A DNA stretch of 64,000 nucleotides from Streptomyces collinus (GTDB lineage: Bacteria > Actinomycetota > Actinomycetes > Streptomycetales > Streptomycetaceae): assembly GCF_031348265.1 (NCBI RefSeq), contig NZ_CP133771.1:3286001-3350000 (forward strand), in the 5' to 3' direction. A model generated the notes under the pieces. The model was not told where the DNA came from, did not search any database, and saw nothing but the letters and a program-made list of their open reading frames with translations. The position numbers and the translations under genes were made by a program. The stretch's first letter is position 1. Each line of letters starts with the position of its first letter. Positions 43,007 through 50,220 of this stretch are shown here, piece after piece.

Positions 43007-43357
43007 CTAGCGCAGCCCCTGCTCGAACCGATACTGCTCCACCAGTTCCTCCCACTCCCCGGCATCGCCCTCACTCACAGCCACGTCCCTCCCCTCGCCC
43101 ACGAGGGTGCGCACCTGGGCCGCCAGCCGCTTGGCCTGCCCCTCGGACGTATACACGCCCAGGACCAGAGCCGTGGAGTGGTCGGGCCCGTCGTCGGCGA
43201 CGGTGAAGCTCCAGGGGACTTCGCATGGGGGCGCATGGTCCGGGTCCGGGCACAGGAGGCGTTGGATCGGGTCCTGGAGGGCGAGCGCCTCCTCCGTGCT
43301 CGGGTGTCCGGCGATGCGGATCTCGTACACGCGTGGTTGGTCGTCGGCCGGTGACAA
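43007..43357 (-). CDS. Conserved hypothetical protein
   Basis: A 116-residue acidic protein (YEIRIAGHPSTEEALALQDP, VPWSFTVADDGPDHSTALVL, tail EWEELVEQYRFEQGLR). TTG start at 43357 with GGAGGG 4 nt upstream. No recognised domain; possibly a ferredoxin-fold small protein linked to the preceding cassette. It ends 12 bp from the DUF397 gene, in convergent orientation. Confidence 0.65.
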   Translation of the reverse strand: MSPADDQPRVYEIRIAGHPSTEEALALQDPIQRLLCPDPDHAPPCEVPWSFTVADDGPDHSTALVLGVYTSEGQAKRLAAQVRTLVGEGRDVAVSEGDAGEWEELVEQYRFEQGLR

Positions 43358-43518
43358 GCGTCCCTCCTGGTTCGGCTCGGCGGGTTCCGACCGTAGGTGT
43401 CGCCGTGCGCCTGCGCAATCGGGTTATTTGGCTCGGCTGTCGTCGCCAGGGGTGTTGACCACCGGTTGGCCGGGAGCTACTCACGACCTCCCGGCTCCAC
43501 CGAGAGTGGCGGAGCCGG

Positions 43519-43905
43519 TCAGGGCTCCACTCGATCCCGTTCCCCCCGCTCGACGCAGAATTCATTGCCCTCCGGGTCCGCCATCACCACCCAGCCGCGG
43601 CCGTTCGGGAGGGTGCGGTCCGTCAGGATGCGGGCGCCTAGGGAGACCGCGCGTTCGACCTCCTCGGCGCGGGTGCGGCCGGTGGGGCCCAGGTCGAAGT
43701 GGATGCGGTTCTTCGCCGTCTTGGCCTCCTCGACTCTGACGAAGAGGAGGCCGGGTGATCCGTCGGGGAGTTCGAGCAGGACCTCGTCGTCGCCGGGCTT
43801 GTCGATGTCGGAGATCGGGTGGCCCAGGAACTCGGACCAGAAGCGGGCCAGTTCATAGGGCTCGCCGGTGCAGTCGAAGGTGATGTGGCGGATGGTCGGG
43901 TTCAA
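43519..43905 (-). CDS. VOC-family (glyoxalase/bleomycin resistance fold) protein
   Basis: A 128-residue protein with a vicinal-oxygen-chelate fold: TFDCTGEPYELARFWSEFLG near the start, NRIHFDLGPTGRTR and the closing VVMADPEGNEFCVE. TTG start at 43905 with GGGAGAAGG upstream. Substrate unknown; such proteins bind metals and small organics. Confidence 0.83.
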   Translation of the reverse strand: MNPTIRHITFDCTGEPYELARFWSEFLGHPISDIDKPGDDEVLLELPDGSPGLLFVRVEEAKTAKNRIHFDLGPTGRTRAEEVERAVSLGARILTDRTLPNGRGWVVMADPEGNEFCVERGERDRVEP

Positions 43906-43977
43906 CGGCCTTCTCCCTCAGGGGTGTTCTGCGAGGTGCGCCTCGCAGGATGCGTGGGGAGGCCGGGGTCTGTCGAA

Positions 43978-44463
43978 CTATTTGGGGTTCTCGGGGAGGT
44001 TTCCGTTGCCGCCCAGGTTGGCGACCATGCGGCGCAGGACGTTGATCGTCGTGATGAAGTCGGCCTGGGTGATGCCGTCGTGGGCCCGGTCGTGGACGCG
44101 GAGGTTGCGTTCCCGGGCGCGGAGGCGGCCGGCCTCGCCCTCCTCGGTGAGGGTCATGACGCCCGTCGCGTCCTGGGTGAGCCAGCCCCGGGCGATGAGG
44201 TCGTCGTAGACCGCGTCGAAGTCGGTGTGCTGGTCGTCGTAGGGGGTCAGGCGGTCGGTGAGGGTCGCGCGGGTCCAGTGGCCGGGGGCGCCGGAGGCGT
44301 GGTTGAGGGTCCACCAGTGGGGCTGGGTGAGGTTCTCCACGGCCAGTTGGGCGCGGAGGGCACCCACCACTCTGCGGCAGGCCTCGCCGGTCCAGGCGCC
44401 GATCGGCTGGGCGGCCAGTTCCTCCGGGGAGTACTCCTTGAGGTTCTCCGTCTGTGCGCTCAT
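43978..44463 (-). CDS. MarR/winged-helix-like protein under a SoxR-type promoter
   Basis: A 161-residue protein (MSAQTENLKEYSPEELAAQP), with a helical core and RGWLTQDATGVMTLTEEGEA as the wing-like segment. There is no Shine-Dalgarno; the TACGTT at -10 and a start on the ATG (44463) suggest a leaderless message. The promoter is a perfect MerR/SoxR-type dyad in a 19-bp spacer, so it is probably induced by redox-active or toxic compounds. Substrate or target unknown. Confidence 0.7.
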   Translation of the reverse strand: MSAQTENLKEYSPEELAAQPIGAWTGEACRRVVGALRAQLAVENLTQPHWWTLNHASGAPGHWTRATLTDRLTPYDDQHTDFDAVYDDLIARGWLTQDATGVMTLTEEGEAGRLRARERNLRVHDRAHDGITQADFITTINVLRRMVANLGGNGNLPENPK

Positions 44464-44469
44464 GCGGTC

Positions 44470-44500
44470 AACGTAGGACCTCAAGGGAACTTGAGGTCAA
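44470..44500 (-). promoter_or_regulatory. SoxR-box-like promoter (19-bp spacer with perfect dyad)
   Basis: On the minus strand TTGACC (44495-44500), a 19-bp spacer and TACGTT (44470-44475). The dyad ACCTCAAG-TTCC-CTTGAGGT (44478-44497) sits over the spacer and differs from the SoxR consensus only in the centre. A MerR-family activator such as SoxR would bind and untwist it. Confidence 0.8.
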
Positions 44501-44577
44501 GGAATGGCTGCCCATACGCCTCAAGGAATGGCCACCCCCGCGCCTCAAGGGGTGGCCGCCTTGCGCGCTGCGCGGGC

Positions 44578-45036
44578 CTACGACGCCGGGGTCAGGTCGG
44601 CTCGGCCGAACAGGAGGGCGTAGCCCGCGGGGAGCTGGGCCAGGATGCGGTTGACCAGGTCGTCGCCGATCAGGGGCGGCAGCGTGCCGAGGACCGAGCT
44701 GACGTCCCAGCGGGCCGTGGCGGATGTGGCTCCGGGGGTGCGTGAGGCGACCTCGTCGACGAAGCGCGCGGCCGTGAGCCGGTGCGTGGCCGGGATCTGG
44801 GCGGCGATCAGCCGGGCGGCCTCGCCGGGCAGGGCGCGGGCGAGGTCGACCCGTTCGTCGCCGGTGACATGGGTGCCGAGGGCGGCCAGGACGGTGCGGG
44901 TGACCTGCTCCGCCTTCGTCCGGGTGGGGTACAGGCCCGTCTCGCGGACCGCTTCGATCAGCTGGGGCCAGCCGTTGCCGTCGGTGGTGTGGGGGGCACG
45001 GCTGGGAGTCACACGGGGCACCGTCGTCGTGCTCAT
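44578..45036 (-). CDS. DUF2267 domain protein
   Basis: A 152-residue protein with the DUF2267 repeat pair (GWPQLIEAVRETGLYPTRTK and LARALPGEAARLIAAQIPAT; then LGTLPPLIGDDLVNRILAQL). ATG at 45036 with GGAGGA 13 nt upstream. Related proteins are common next to Hsp20 and are stress-linked. Function unknown. Same strand as the Hsp20 gene immediately upstream. Confidence 0.8.
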   Translation of the reverse strand: MSTTTVPRVTPSRAPHTTDGNGWPQLIEAVRETGLYPTRTKAEQVTRTVLAALGTHVTGDERVDLARALPGEAARLIAAQIPATHRLTAARFVDEVASRTPGATSATARWDVSSVLGTLPPLIGDDLVNRILAQLPAGYALLFGRADLTPAS

Positions 45037-45150
45037 GTGCGGGGTTTTCCTCCGGGCGTGTGCGTGGGTGGGGGTGCGGGTGGTGTGCCGCGCCGCCGGC
45101 GGATCGTGCCGGCGGTGCGGCGTACCGGTAAGCGGGGCGGTGCGGTGCGG

Positions 45151-45576
45151 TCAGCCGCTGAGCTGCCTGCGGGTGTCGCCGCCCGAGATCTGGATGCGGC
45201 GGGGCTTGGCCTGCTCGGCCACCGGGATGCGCAGGGTCAGGACGCCGGCCTCGTAGGAGGCGTCGATGCGCTCCGTGTCGAGTGTGTCGCCGAGGAAGAG
45301 CTGGCGCGTGAAGGTGCCGGTGGGGCGCTCGGCGACGAGCGGTTCCGCGCCCTCGGGGGCGGGGGGCCTGCGCTCGGCTCGCACGTTGAGGACGTTGCGC
45401 TCGACGTCCAGTTCGATCGTCTCGGGGTCGATGCCGGGGAGGTCGAAGTGGACGAAGAAGTCGTCCCCGGAGCGGTAGGCGTCCATCGCCATCGCCGACG
45501 GGCGGGTGGCGGCGGGGCCGAAGACCTGCTGGGTGAGTCGGTCGAGTTCACGGAAGGGGTCCGTGCGCATGAGCAT
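45151..45576 (-). CDS. Small heat-shock protein Hsp20 (Hsp18 type)
   Basis: A 141-residue alpha-crystallin-domain chaperone beginning [20 protein letters not shown], the start of Streptomyces Hsp18, with [20 protein letters not shown] and the GVLTLRIPV motif. A GTG at 45579 is an alternative; AGGAG lies upstream. It holds unfolded proteins during heat stress. Its promoter (45635-45663) is very close to consensus. Confidence 0.9.
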   Translation of the reverse strand: MLMRTDPFRELDRLTQQVFGPAATRPSAMAMDAYRSGDDFFVHFDLPGIDPETIELDVERNVLNVRAERRPPAPEGAEPLVAERPTGTFTRQLFLGDTLDTERIDASYEAGVLTLRIPVAEQAKPRRIQISGGDTRRQLSG

Positions 45577-45634
45577 CACTGGTCACTCCTCTCTTCAGGT
45601 GCAGTGGTGCGATGCCCTACGGTCTACGTCTTCT

Positions 45635-45663
45635 TATATAGCTCGGAGGAGGAAACTTGACAA
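45635..45663 (-). promoter_or_regulatory. Near-consensus promoter of the Hsp20 gene
   Basis: On the minus strand TTGTCA (45658-45663), a 17-bp spacer and TATATA (45635-45640), about 60 bp before the start codon. Strong for Streptomyces. A heat-shock repressor such as RheA or HspR may overlap it, but a clear operator is not visible. Confidence 0.7.
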
Positions 45664-45757
45664 GCCTGGGCTCAGGTTCGGGTTTCGGGAGCCTGCGGGC
45701 TAGCCTCAAGATCCCCAGCCGAGATCCCTAGCAGGGTGCAGGACGCAGGAGGCAGGT

Positions 45758-46069
45758 ATGGCGAAGGTTCCGAGTGCGGTGGTCGCCGCGAGCGGGCTCG
45801 TGGGCGGGTACGGCGTGGCCCGCTGGACCAGGCAGCGACCGCTCGGCGGGGTCGTACTGGCCGCGGCCGGAGTGGTGGCCGCGCGGCAGTGGCGGCAGCA
45901 GGCCGGTGGAGTGGCTGCGGGCGCGCTGTCGGCCGCGTATGTCGCCGCCTTCGCCGGGTCGCATCCGCTCGCCAAGAAGGTGGGCGCCTGGCCTGCCGTG
46001 TTCGGGGTGGCGGGGGCCGTCGGGCTGGCGTCGTGGGCGGTCGCGGATCGGCGGAGCCCCGGCGAGTAG
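45758..46069 (+). CDS. Small membrane protein of unknown function
   Basis: A 103-residue Gly/Ala-rich protein with several hydrophobic stretches (about 27-42, 49-66 and 79-95) separated by basic residues. AGGAGG precedes the ATG. I do not recognise a family. It is divergent from the Hsp20 gene and followed by a strong terminator. Confidence 0.65.
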   Translation: MAKVPSAVVAASGLVGGYGVARWTRQRPLGGVVLAAAGVVAARQWRQQAGGVAAGALSAAYVAAFAGSHPLAKKVGAWPAVFGVAGAVGLASWAVADRRSPGE

Positions 46070-46078
46070 GCGACAGCA

Positions 46079-46113
46079 AAGAACCCGGCCCTGAATCCCA
46101 GGGCCGGGTTCTT
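46079..46113. terminator. Strong bidirectional terminator
   Basis: A perfect 14-bp stem: AAGAACCCGGCCCT (46079-46092) with AGGGCCGGGTTCTT (46100-46113), loop GAATCCC, flanked by A-rich sequence on the left and T-rich sequence on the right. It can end both the small membrane gene and a leftward transcript from the candidate small RNA. Confidence 0.85.
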
Positions 46114-46236
46114 GTTCGGAGCGCCGGGCAGGCCTTGCACCTGCATTTCCCCACAGGAAGTGGGGCGTCTTTCCTTGGACCACCAACGCACTGTCCGCTC
46201 ACCGGAGTTCCGGCGACTGGACGCAGATCAACTATA
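46100..46236 (-). ncRNA. Candidate autonomous small RNA (leftward), unassigned
   Basis: This stretch between the small membrane gene and the lyase has no ORF, but is rich in structure on the minus strand: a possible -10 TATAGT (46231-46236), a CCCCAC/GTGGGG stem (46149-46165), a GCAGG-TGCAAGG-CCTGC stem-loop that resembles a T-arm (46128-46144), then the 14-bp terminator. It looks like a small RNA or tRNA-like remnant. No family is recognised, and no -35 is clear. Confidence 0.35.
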
Positions 46237-46324
46237 GCGCAGTTTCTGTTATCGCCCGCACCACCGGGCCGTCTCCTCACCGTCCCCCGCAGGTACGCGA
46301 CTTACGACGCCGAGGTACGACGAC

Positions 46325-47761
46325 GTGACACGACAGTTCAGCCGCCGGAGCATGCTCAAGGCGACGGGCATCGGCATCGGTGCCGGTGCGACCGCGCTCG
46401 CCACCCCGACCGCCCTCGCCACCCCGGCCGACGCCGCCGGCGCCCCTCTCGCTCACCCCGGGCTGCTGCACACCCGTGCCGATCTGGACCGTATGGCCGC
46501 CAAGGTGAAGGCGGGTGCCAGACCGTACGCCGCCGGGTTCGCCAAGCTCACCGCCAACCGGCATGCGCAGAGCGGGTGGCGGCCGAATCCGCAGGCCGTG
46601 GTGTACCGGGGGTCGGGTACGCCCGAGAACTACCGGATCCTCTACAACGACATCCACGCCGCGTACCAGAACGCCCTGCGCTATCACGTCACCGGTGAGG
46701 AGGCGCACGCCGACACCGCCGTGGCGATCCTCAACGCCTGGTCGGGGAAGCTGACCGGGCTGGAGGGCAGTGCCGACCGGTTCCTTGCGGCGGGGCTGTA
46801 CGGCTACCAGTTCGCGAACGCCGCCGAACTGGTGCGGGAGCACGGGGACTTCGACCTGGGGCGGGCACGGGAGCTGATGCGCAACGTCTTCCATCCGCTG
46901 AGCGACGACTTCCTGACCAGGCACAACAACGCCGTCGTCACCAACTACTGGCCCAACTGGGACCTGACGGCCATCGCGTGCGTGCTCGCCACCGGGATCT
47001 TCTGCGACGAACGGGCCTTGGTCGAGCGGGCCGTGGAGTACTTCAAGCACGGGGACGGCATGGGGTCGGTGAAGCACGCCATTCCCGTCGTCCACGAGGA
47101 CGGGCTCGGCGAGTGGGTGGAGGCCGGGCGGGACCAGGGGCATGCGCTGCTCGGGGTCGGGCTGATGGGCACGGTGTGCGAGATGGCGTGGAACCAGGGG
47201 ATCGACCTGTACGGCTACGACGACAGCCGGTTCCTCAAGGGGGCGCAGTACGTGGCCAAGTGGAGCCTGGGCGGGGATGTGCCGTACACCGCCAACACGC
47301 GGCGGAAGGGGGCGATCGGGGGCTGGTCGGGGAGCGAGACCGCGTCGGGCGTCGCGGGCGTGGATCCGTCGATGACCCGGCCCGTCTGGGCGATGATCGC
47401 CAACCACTACACCAAGCGGCGGGGGCTGCCGGCGTCGTACCTCACGCGGGCGGCGGCCAAGGCCGCGCCGGAGGGCGGGGGCGGGGATTACGGGCCCAAC
47501 AGCGGGGGGTTCGACCAGTTGGGGTTCGGGACGCTGGCGTTCACGCGGGACCGGGTGGAGGCGGCGGCCGAGGCGCCGAGTCCGTCCGGTGCCGCGTCGG
47601 ATGCCAGGGGTGCCCGGCCGCATGCTTCAGCGACCCCTGTCCCGGGCGACGACCTTGCCGCCACCGGTTTCGGGGATGCCGTGGGCTGGGCTGCGGCGGC
47701 GGGGGTCGGCGCGGTCGCGGGTGGGTTGCTGCTGCTGCGCCGGCGAGGGTGGGGCGGATAG
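46325..47761 (+). CDS. Alginate-lyase-fold protein with Tat signal and LAATG sorting signal
   Basis: A 478-residue exported protein, GTG start. The Tat signal (SRRSMLKATGIGIG) ends near ADAAG. The body is an alginate-lyase-superfamily (alpha/alpha barrel) domain: HPGLLHTRADLDRMAAKVKA, TNYWPNWDLTAIACVLATGI, DQGHALLGVGLMGTVCEMAW. The C-terminus has DDLAATGFGD (LAATG), a hydrophobic helix and RRRGWGG, a class E sortase signal. So it is a wall-anchored polysaccharide lyase or hydrolase. Its polymer substrate is not known; Streptomyces homologues are usually annotated only by fold. Confidence 0.82.
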   Translation: MTRQFSRRSMLKATGIGIGAGATALATPTALATPADAAGAPLAHPGLLHTRADLDRMAAKVKAGARPYAAGFAKLTANRHAQSGWRPNPQAVVYRGSGTPENYRILYNDIHAAYQNALRYHVTGEEAHADTAVAILNAWSGKLTGLEGSADRFLAAGLYGYQFANAAELVREHGDFDLGRARELMRNVFHPLSDDFLTRHNNAVVTNYWPNWDLTAIACVLATGIFCDERALVERAVEYFKHGDGMGSVKHAIPVVHEDGLGEWVEAGRDQGHALLGVGLMGTVCEMAWNQGIDLYGYDDSRFLKGAQYVAKWSLGGDVPYTANTRRKGAIGGWSGSETASGVAGVDPSMTRPVWAMIANHYTKRRGLPASYLTRAAAKAAPEGGGGDYGPNSGGFDQLGFGTLAFTRDRVEAAAEAPSPSGAASDARGARPHASATPVPGDDLAATGFGDAVGWAAAAGVGAVAGGLLLLRRRGWGG

Positions 47762-48082
47762 CGGCGTGGGGTGTTGCGGAGGTACCGCGGGTGCGACGGG
47801 GGCGGTTGGGGCGCATGGCCCACCAGCGCCCGGCCCCGAATGGGGGGCACGCGTGTCCGCCGTAGTCGTTCCCGGCCCGAACGCGTCCGTTCTCGAGAAT
47901 TGAACGCGTTCGCACCCCATCAACCGATGAGAAAGGGCGACTTGCTCCGCTTTCGCGCACTTAGGATCACTGCGACTACCCAGACTTCCGCGAATGACAC
48001 CTACAAGCGTCCGAATTTGTGAAGTCTTGGTGTTACTGTGCCCCTGGTTTTGTCAAGCCAACTCCGAGAAAAACAGGTCCAG
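47762..48082. other. 321-bp gap with no convincing gene
   Basis: Coding-like frames here are short and lack ribosome-binding sites. The region falls to lower GC near 47890-48080 and has a palindromic stretch around TTCTCGAGAATTG (47890-47902). It likely holds the promoter of the small secreted protein downstream; no element could be fixed. Confidence 0.4.
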
Positions 48083-48511
48083 ATGAAGCGCACAGCCACG
48101 GTCCTCGCTGCTACGGCGGCGGCGTTCACCCTCATCACCTCCCAGGCGTCCGCCATCGACTGGGAGAAGGACGTTGCGACCGCCACGACCACGACCGCAA
48201 GTCCGCCGTGGTCCGGTGAAGTCACCGCGTACGCGACGGCACGGTACGCCGAGGACGGCGACTGGTTCTGGGTCAAGGACAACGCGAAGGACGATAAGTC
48301 CGCCGTTGTCAAATGGGAGCTCAGAAACACCAGCGGAACGCTCGTGCGCGGCGGTTCGATCTGGATGACGGAAGGTGTCGGCGAAGGCCGTTACCAGAAC
48401 AAGGACTTCACCGAGGGTTACAAGCTGTACTACAAAGTGTGCCCCATCAAGTGGGGCTCCACGTGGTACGAGCAGGACGAATGCGGCGTCGGCCTCACCG
48501 TCACAGCCTGA
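48083..48511 (+). CDS. Small secreted protein of unknown function
   Basis: A 142-residue protein with a Sec signal peptide (MKRTATVLAATAAAFTLITS, cleavage near QASA-ID) and a mature domain rich in Trp, Lys and Asp (DWFWVKDNAKDDKSAVVKWE, LYYKVCPIKWGSTWYEQDEC), with two cysteines that could form one disulfide. Codon use is less GC-biased than in neighbours. No family recognised. Confidence 0.65.
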   Translation: MKRTATVLAATAAAFTLITSQASAIDWEKDVATATTTTASPPWSGEVTAYATARYAEDGDWFWVKDNAKDDKSAVVKWELRNTSGTLVRGGSIWMTEGVGEGRYQNKDFTEGYKLYYKVCPIKWGSTWYEQDECGVGLTVTA

Positions 48512-48534
48512 GCACCAAGGCGGCTGATTTTTGT

Positions 48535-48572
48535 GCAAGGGTCCCGTCCCGGGAGCGGGGTGGGACCCTTGC
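48535..48572 (+). terminator. Terminator after the small secreted-protein gene
   Basis: GCAAGGGTCCC (48535-48545) pairs with GGGACCCTTGC (48562-48572) around an inner GC-rich loop. The gene's stop codon is 24 bp upstream. Confidence 0.8.
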
Positions 48573-48632
48573 CCGTCGATCCTCCGGGCCATGTGAGCGC
48601 GGAGCCGGACGATGCCACGCCGGAACGACTCG

Positions 48633-50153
48633 CTACGCCGTCGCCGGCCGAGTTTCCTCCCCGGTGGGGCCACCCTTGGAACCGTCGCCGGACCCGTCAC
48701 CCCCCGCCGCCGTCAGCGGCGTGGCGATGTCCTCCAGGGAGCGGCGTTCCGCCTTCACCGCCAGGAGCGCCGCGACCAGGCCCGCCAGGCACATCAGCGT
48801 CGCGCCGATCGAGAAGGCGAGGACCGTGTCGCCGACGACGCCGGATTCCGTGAGCTTGGCGAAGAGGAGCGGGCCGCTGATGCCGCCCGCTGCCGTGCCG
48901 ATGGCGTAGAAAAACGCGATCGACATGGCGCGGGTCTCCATGGGGAAGACCTCGGAGACCGTGAGGTAGGCGCTGGACGCGCCGGCCGAGGCGAAGAACA
49001 GGACCGCGCACCAGCACGCCGTCATCGTGGCCGCGCTCAGGGAGCCCTGGTCGAAGAGCCAGGCCGTGCCGAAGAGGAGCAGGCCGGACAGGATGTACGT
49101 GCCGGAGATCATGATGCGGCGGCCGACCGTGTCGAAGAGCTTGCCGAGCAGCAGCGGGCCGAAGAAGTTGCCGAGTGCGATGACCGCGAAGTAGTAGCCG
49201 GTGTTGCCGCTCGGGACGGCGAAGAACGTGGTCAGGATCGCGCCGAAGCCGAAGGTGATGGCGTTGTAGAGGAAGGCCTGGCCGATGAAGAGGGAGAAGC
49301 CGAGGATGGCGCGCCTGCGGTAGTCGGAGAAGACCGTGCGGCCGATCTCGATGAAGGAGACGCTGCGGCGCTGGCGGATGGTGATCTCGCCCTCGGGGCG
49401 CGGCAGCGGCTCACCCCTCTCCTCCTCGATCTTGCGTTCGATGGAGGAGACGATGCGTTCCGCTTCGTCGTCGCGGCCGTGGATCAGGAGCCAGCGCGGG
49501 CTTTCGGGGACGTGCCGGCGGACGAGGAGGATCACCAGGGCGAGGACCGCGCCGAGGGCGAAGGTGAGGCGCCAGCCGACGTCCGCCGCGAAGATGTCCG
49601 TGTCCAGCGCGACGATCGACAGCAGCGAGCCGAAGACGGCTCCCAGCCAGAAGCTGCCGTTGATCATCAGGTCGGTGCGGCCGCGGTACTCCTTGGGGAT
49701 CAGTTCGTCGATCGCGGAGTTGATGGCCGCGTACTCGCCGCCGATGCCGAAGCCGGTGAGGAAGCGGAAGAGGAAGAACCACCAGGTGTCGAAGGAGATC
49801 GCGGTGAGGGCCGTGGCTCCCAGGTAGACCGCCAGGGTGATCATGAAGAGCTTCTTGCGGCCCCACTTGTCGGTCAGACGGCCCCAGAAGAGCGCGCCCA
49901 GGCAGGCGCCCGCCACGTACAGGGCGGCCGCCATGCCGGTGACCTCACCGGAGGTGATGGGCAGACCGCTGCCGGGTTCCGACAGGCGGCTCGCGATGTT
50001 GCCGACGACGGTGACTTCGAGTCCGTCGAGAATCCACACGGTGCCGAGACCGATGACGATAGTCCAGTGCCAGCGCGACCACGGGAGGCGGTCGAGGCGG
50101 GCTGGGATGTCGGTGGTCACGGTGCGGCCGGTGTCGGCCTGGGCGGTCGTCAT
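48633..50153 (-). CDS. MFS transporter (sugar-porter/metabolite symporter type)
   Basis: A 506-residue transporter with twelve predicted helices. MFS signature loops: WGRLTDKWGRKKLF after helix 2 and FDTVGRRIMISGTY after helix 8; GFGIGGEYAAINSAIDE in helix 4 and RRHVPESPRWLLIHGRDDEA at the start of the central loop match the sugar-porter/MHS group. GGAGGGGG before the ATG. Substrate not evident. The leftward neighbour is 121 bp away. Confidence 0.88.
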   Translation of the reverse strand: MTTAQADTGRTVTTDIPARLDRLPWSRWHWTIVIGLGTVWILDGLEVTVVGNIASRLSEPGSGLPITSGEVTGMAAALYVAGACLGALFWGRLTDKWGRKKLFMITLAVYLGATALTAISFDTWWFFLFRFLTGFGIGGEYAAINSAIDELIPKEYRGRTDLMINGSFWLGAVFGSLLSIVALDTDIFAADVGWRLTFALGAVLALVILLVRRHVPESPRWLLIHGRDDEAERIVSSIERKIEEERGEPLPRPEGEITIRQRRSVSFIEIGRTVFSDYRRRAILGFSLFIGQAFLYNAITFGFGAILTTFFAVPSGNTGYYFAVIALGNFFGPLLLGKLFDTVGRRIMISGTYILSGLLLFGTAWLFDQGSLSAATMTACWCAVLFFASAGASSAYLTVSEVFPMETRAMSIAFFYAIGTAAGGISGPLLFAKLTESGVVGDTVLAFSIGATLMCLAGLVAALLAVKAERRSLEDIATPLTAAGGDGSGDGSKGGPTGEETRPATA

Positions 50154-50220
50154 GGGCCCCCTCCTCTTCGAGCGGAACCGCGATCGAGTGCCCTGACCGG
50201 CTTCTCTTACGCCCGAAGAC

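Noticed and set aside
45641..45690. HspR HAIR operator before Hsp20
   Set aside because: Only partial half-sites (CTTGAC, GCTCAG) with wrong spacing to CTTGAGT-N7-ACTCAAG.
46120..46190. Intact tRNA gene
   Set aside because: A T-arm-like stem is present, but the loop is off-consensus and no matching acceptor 5' strand exists; called only a candidate RNA.
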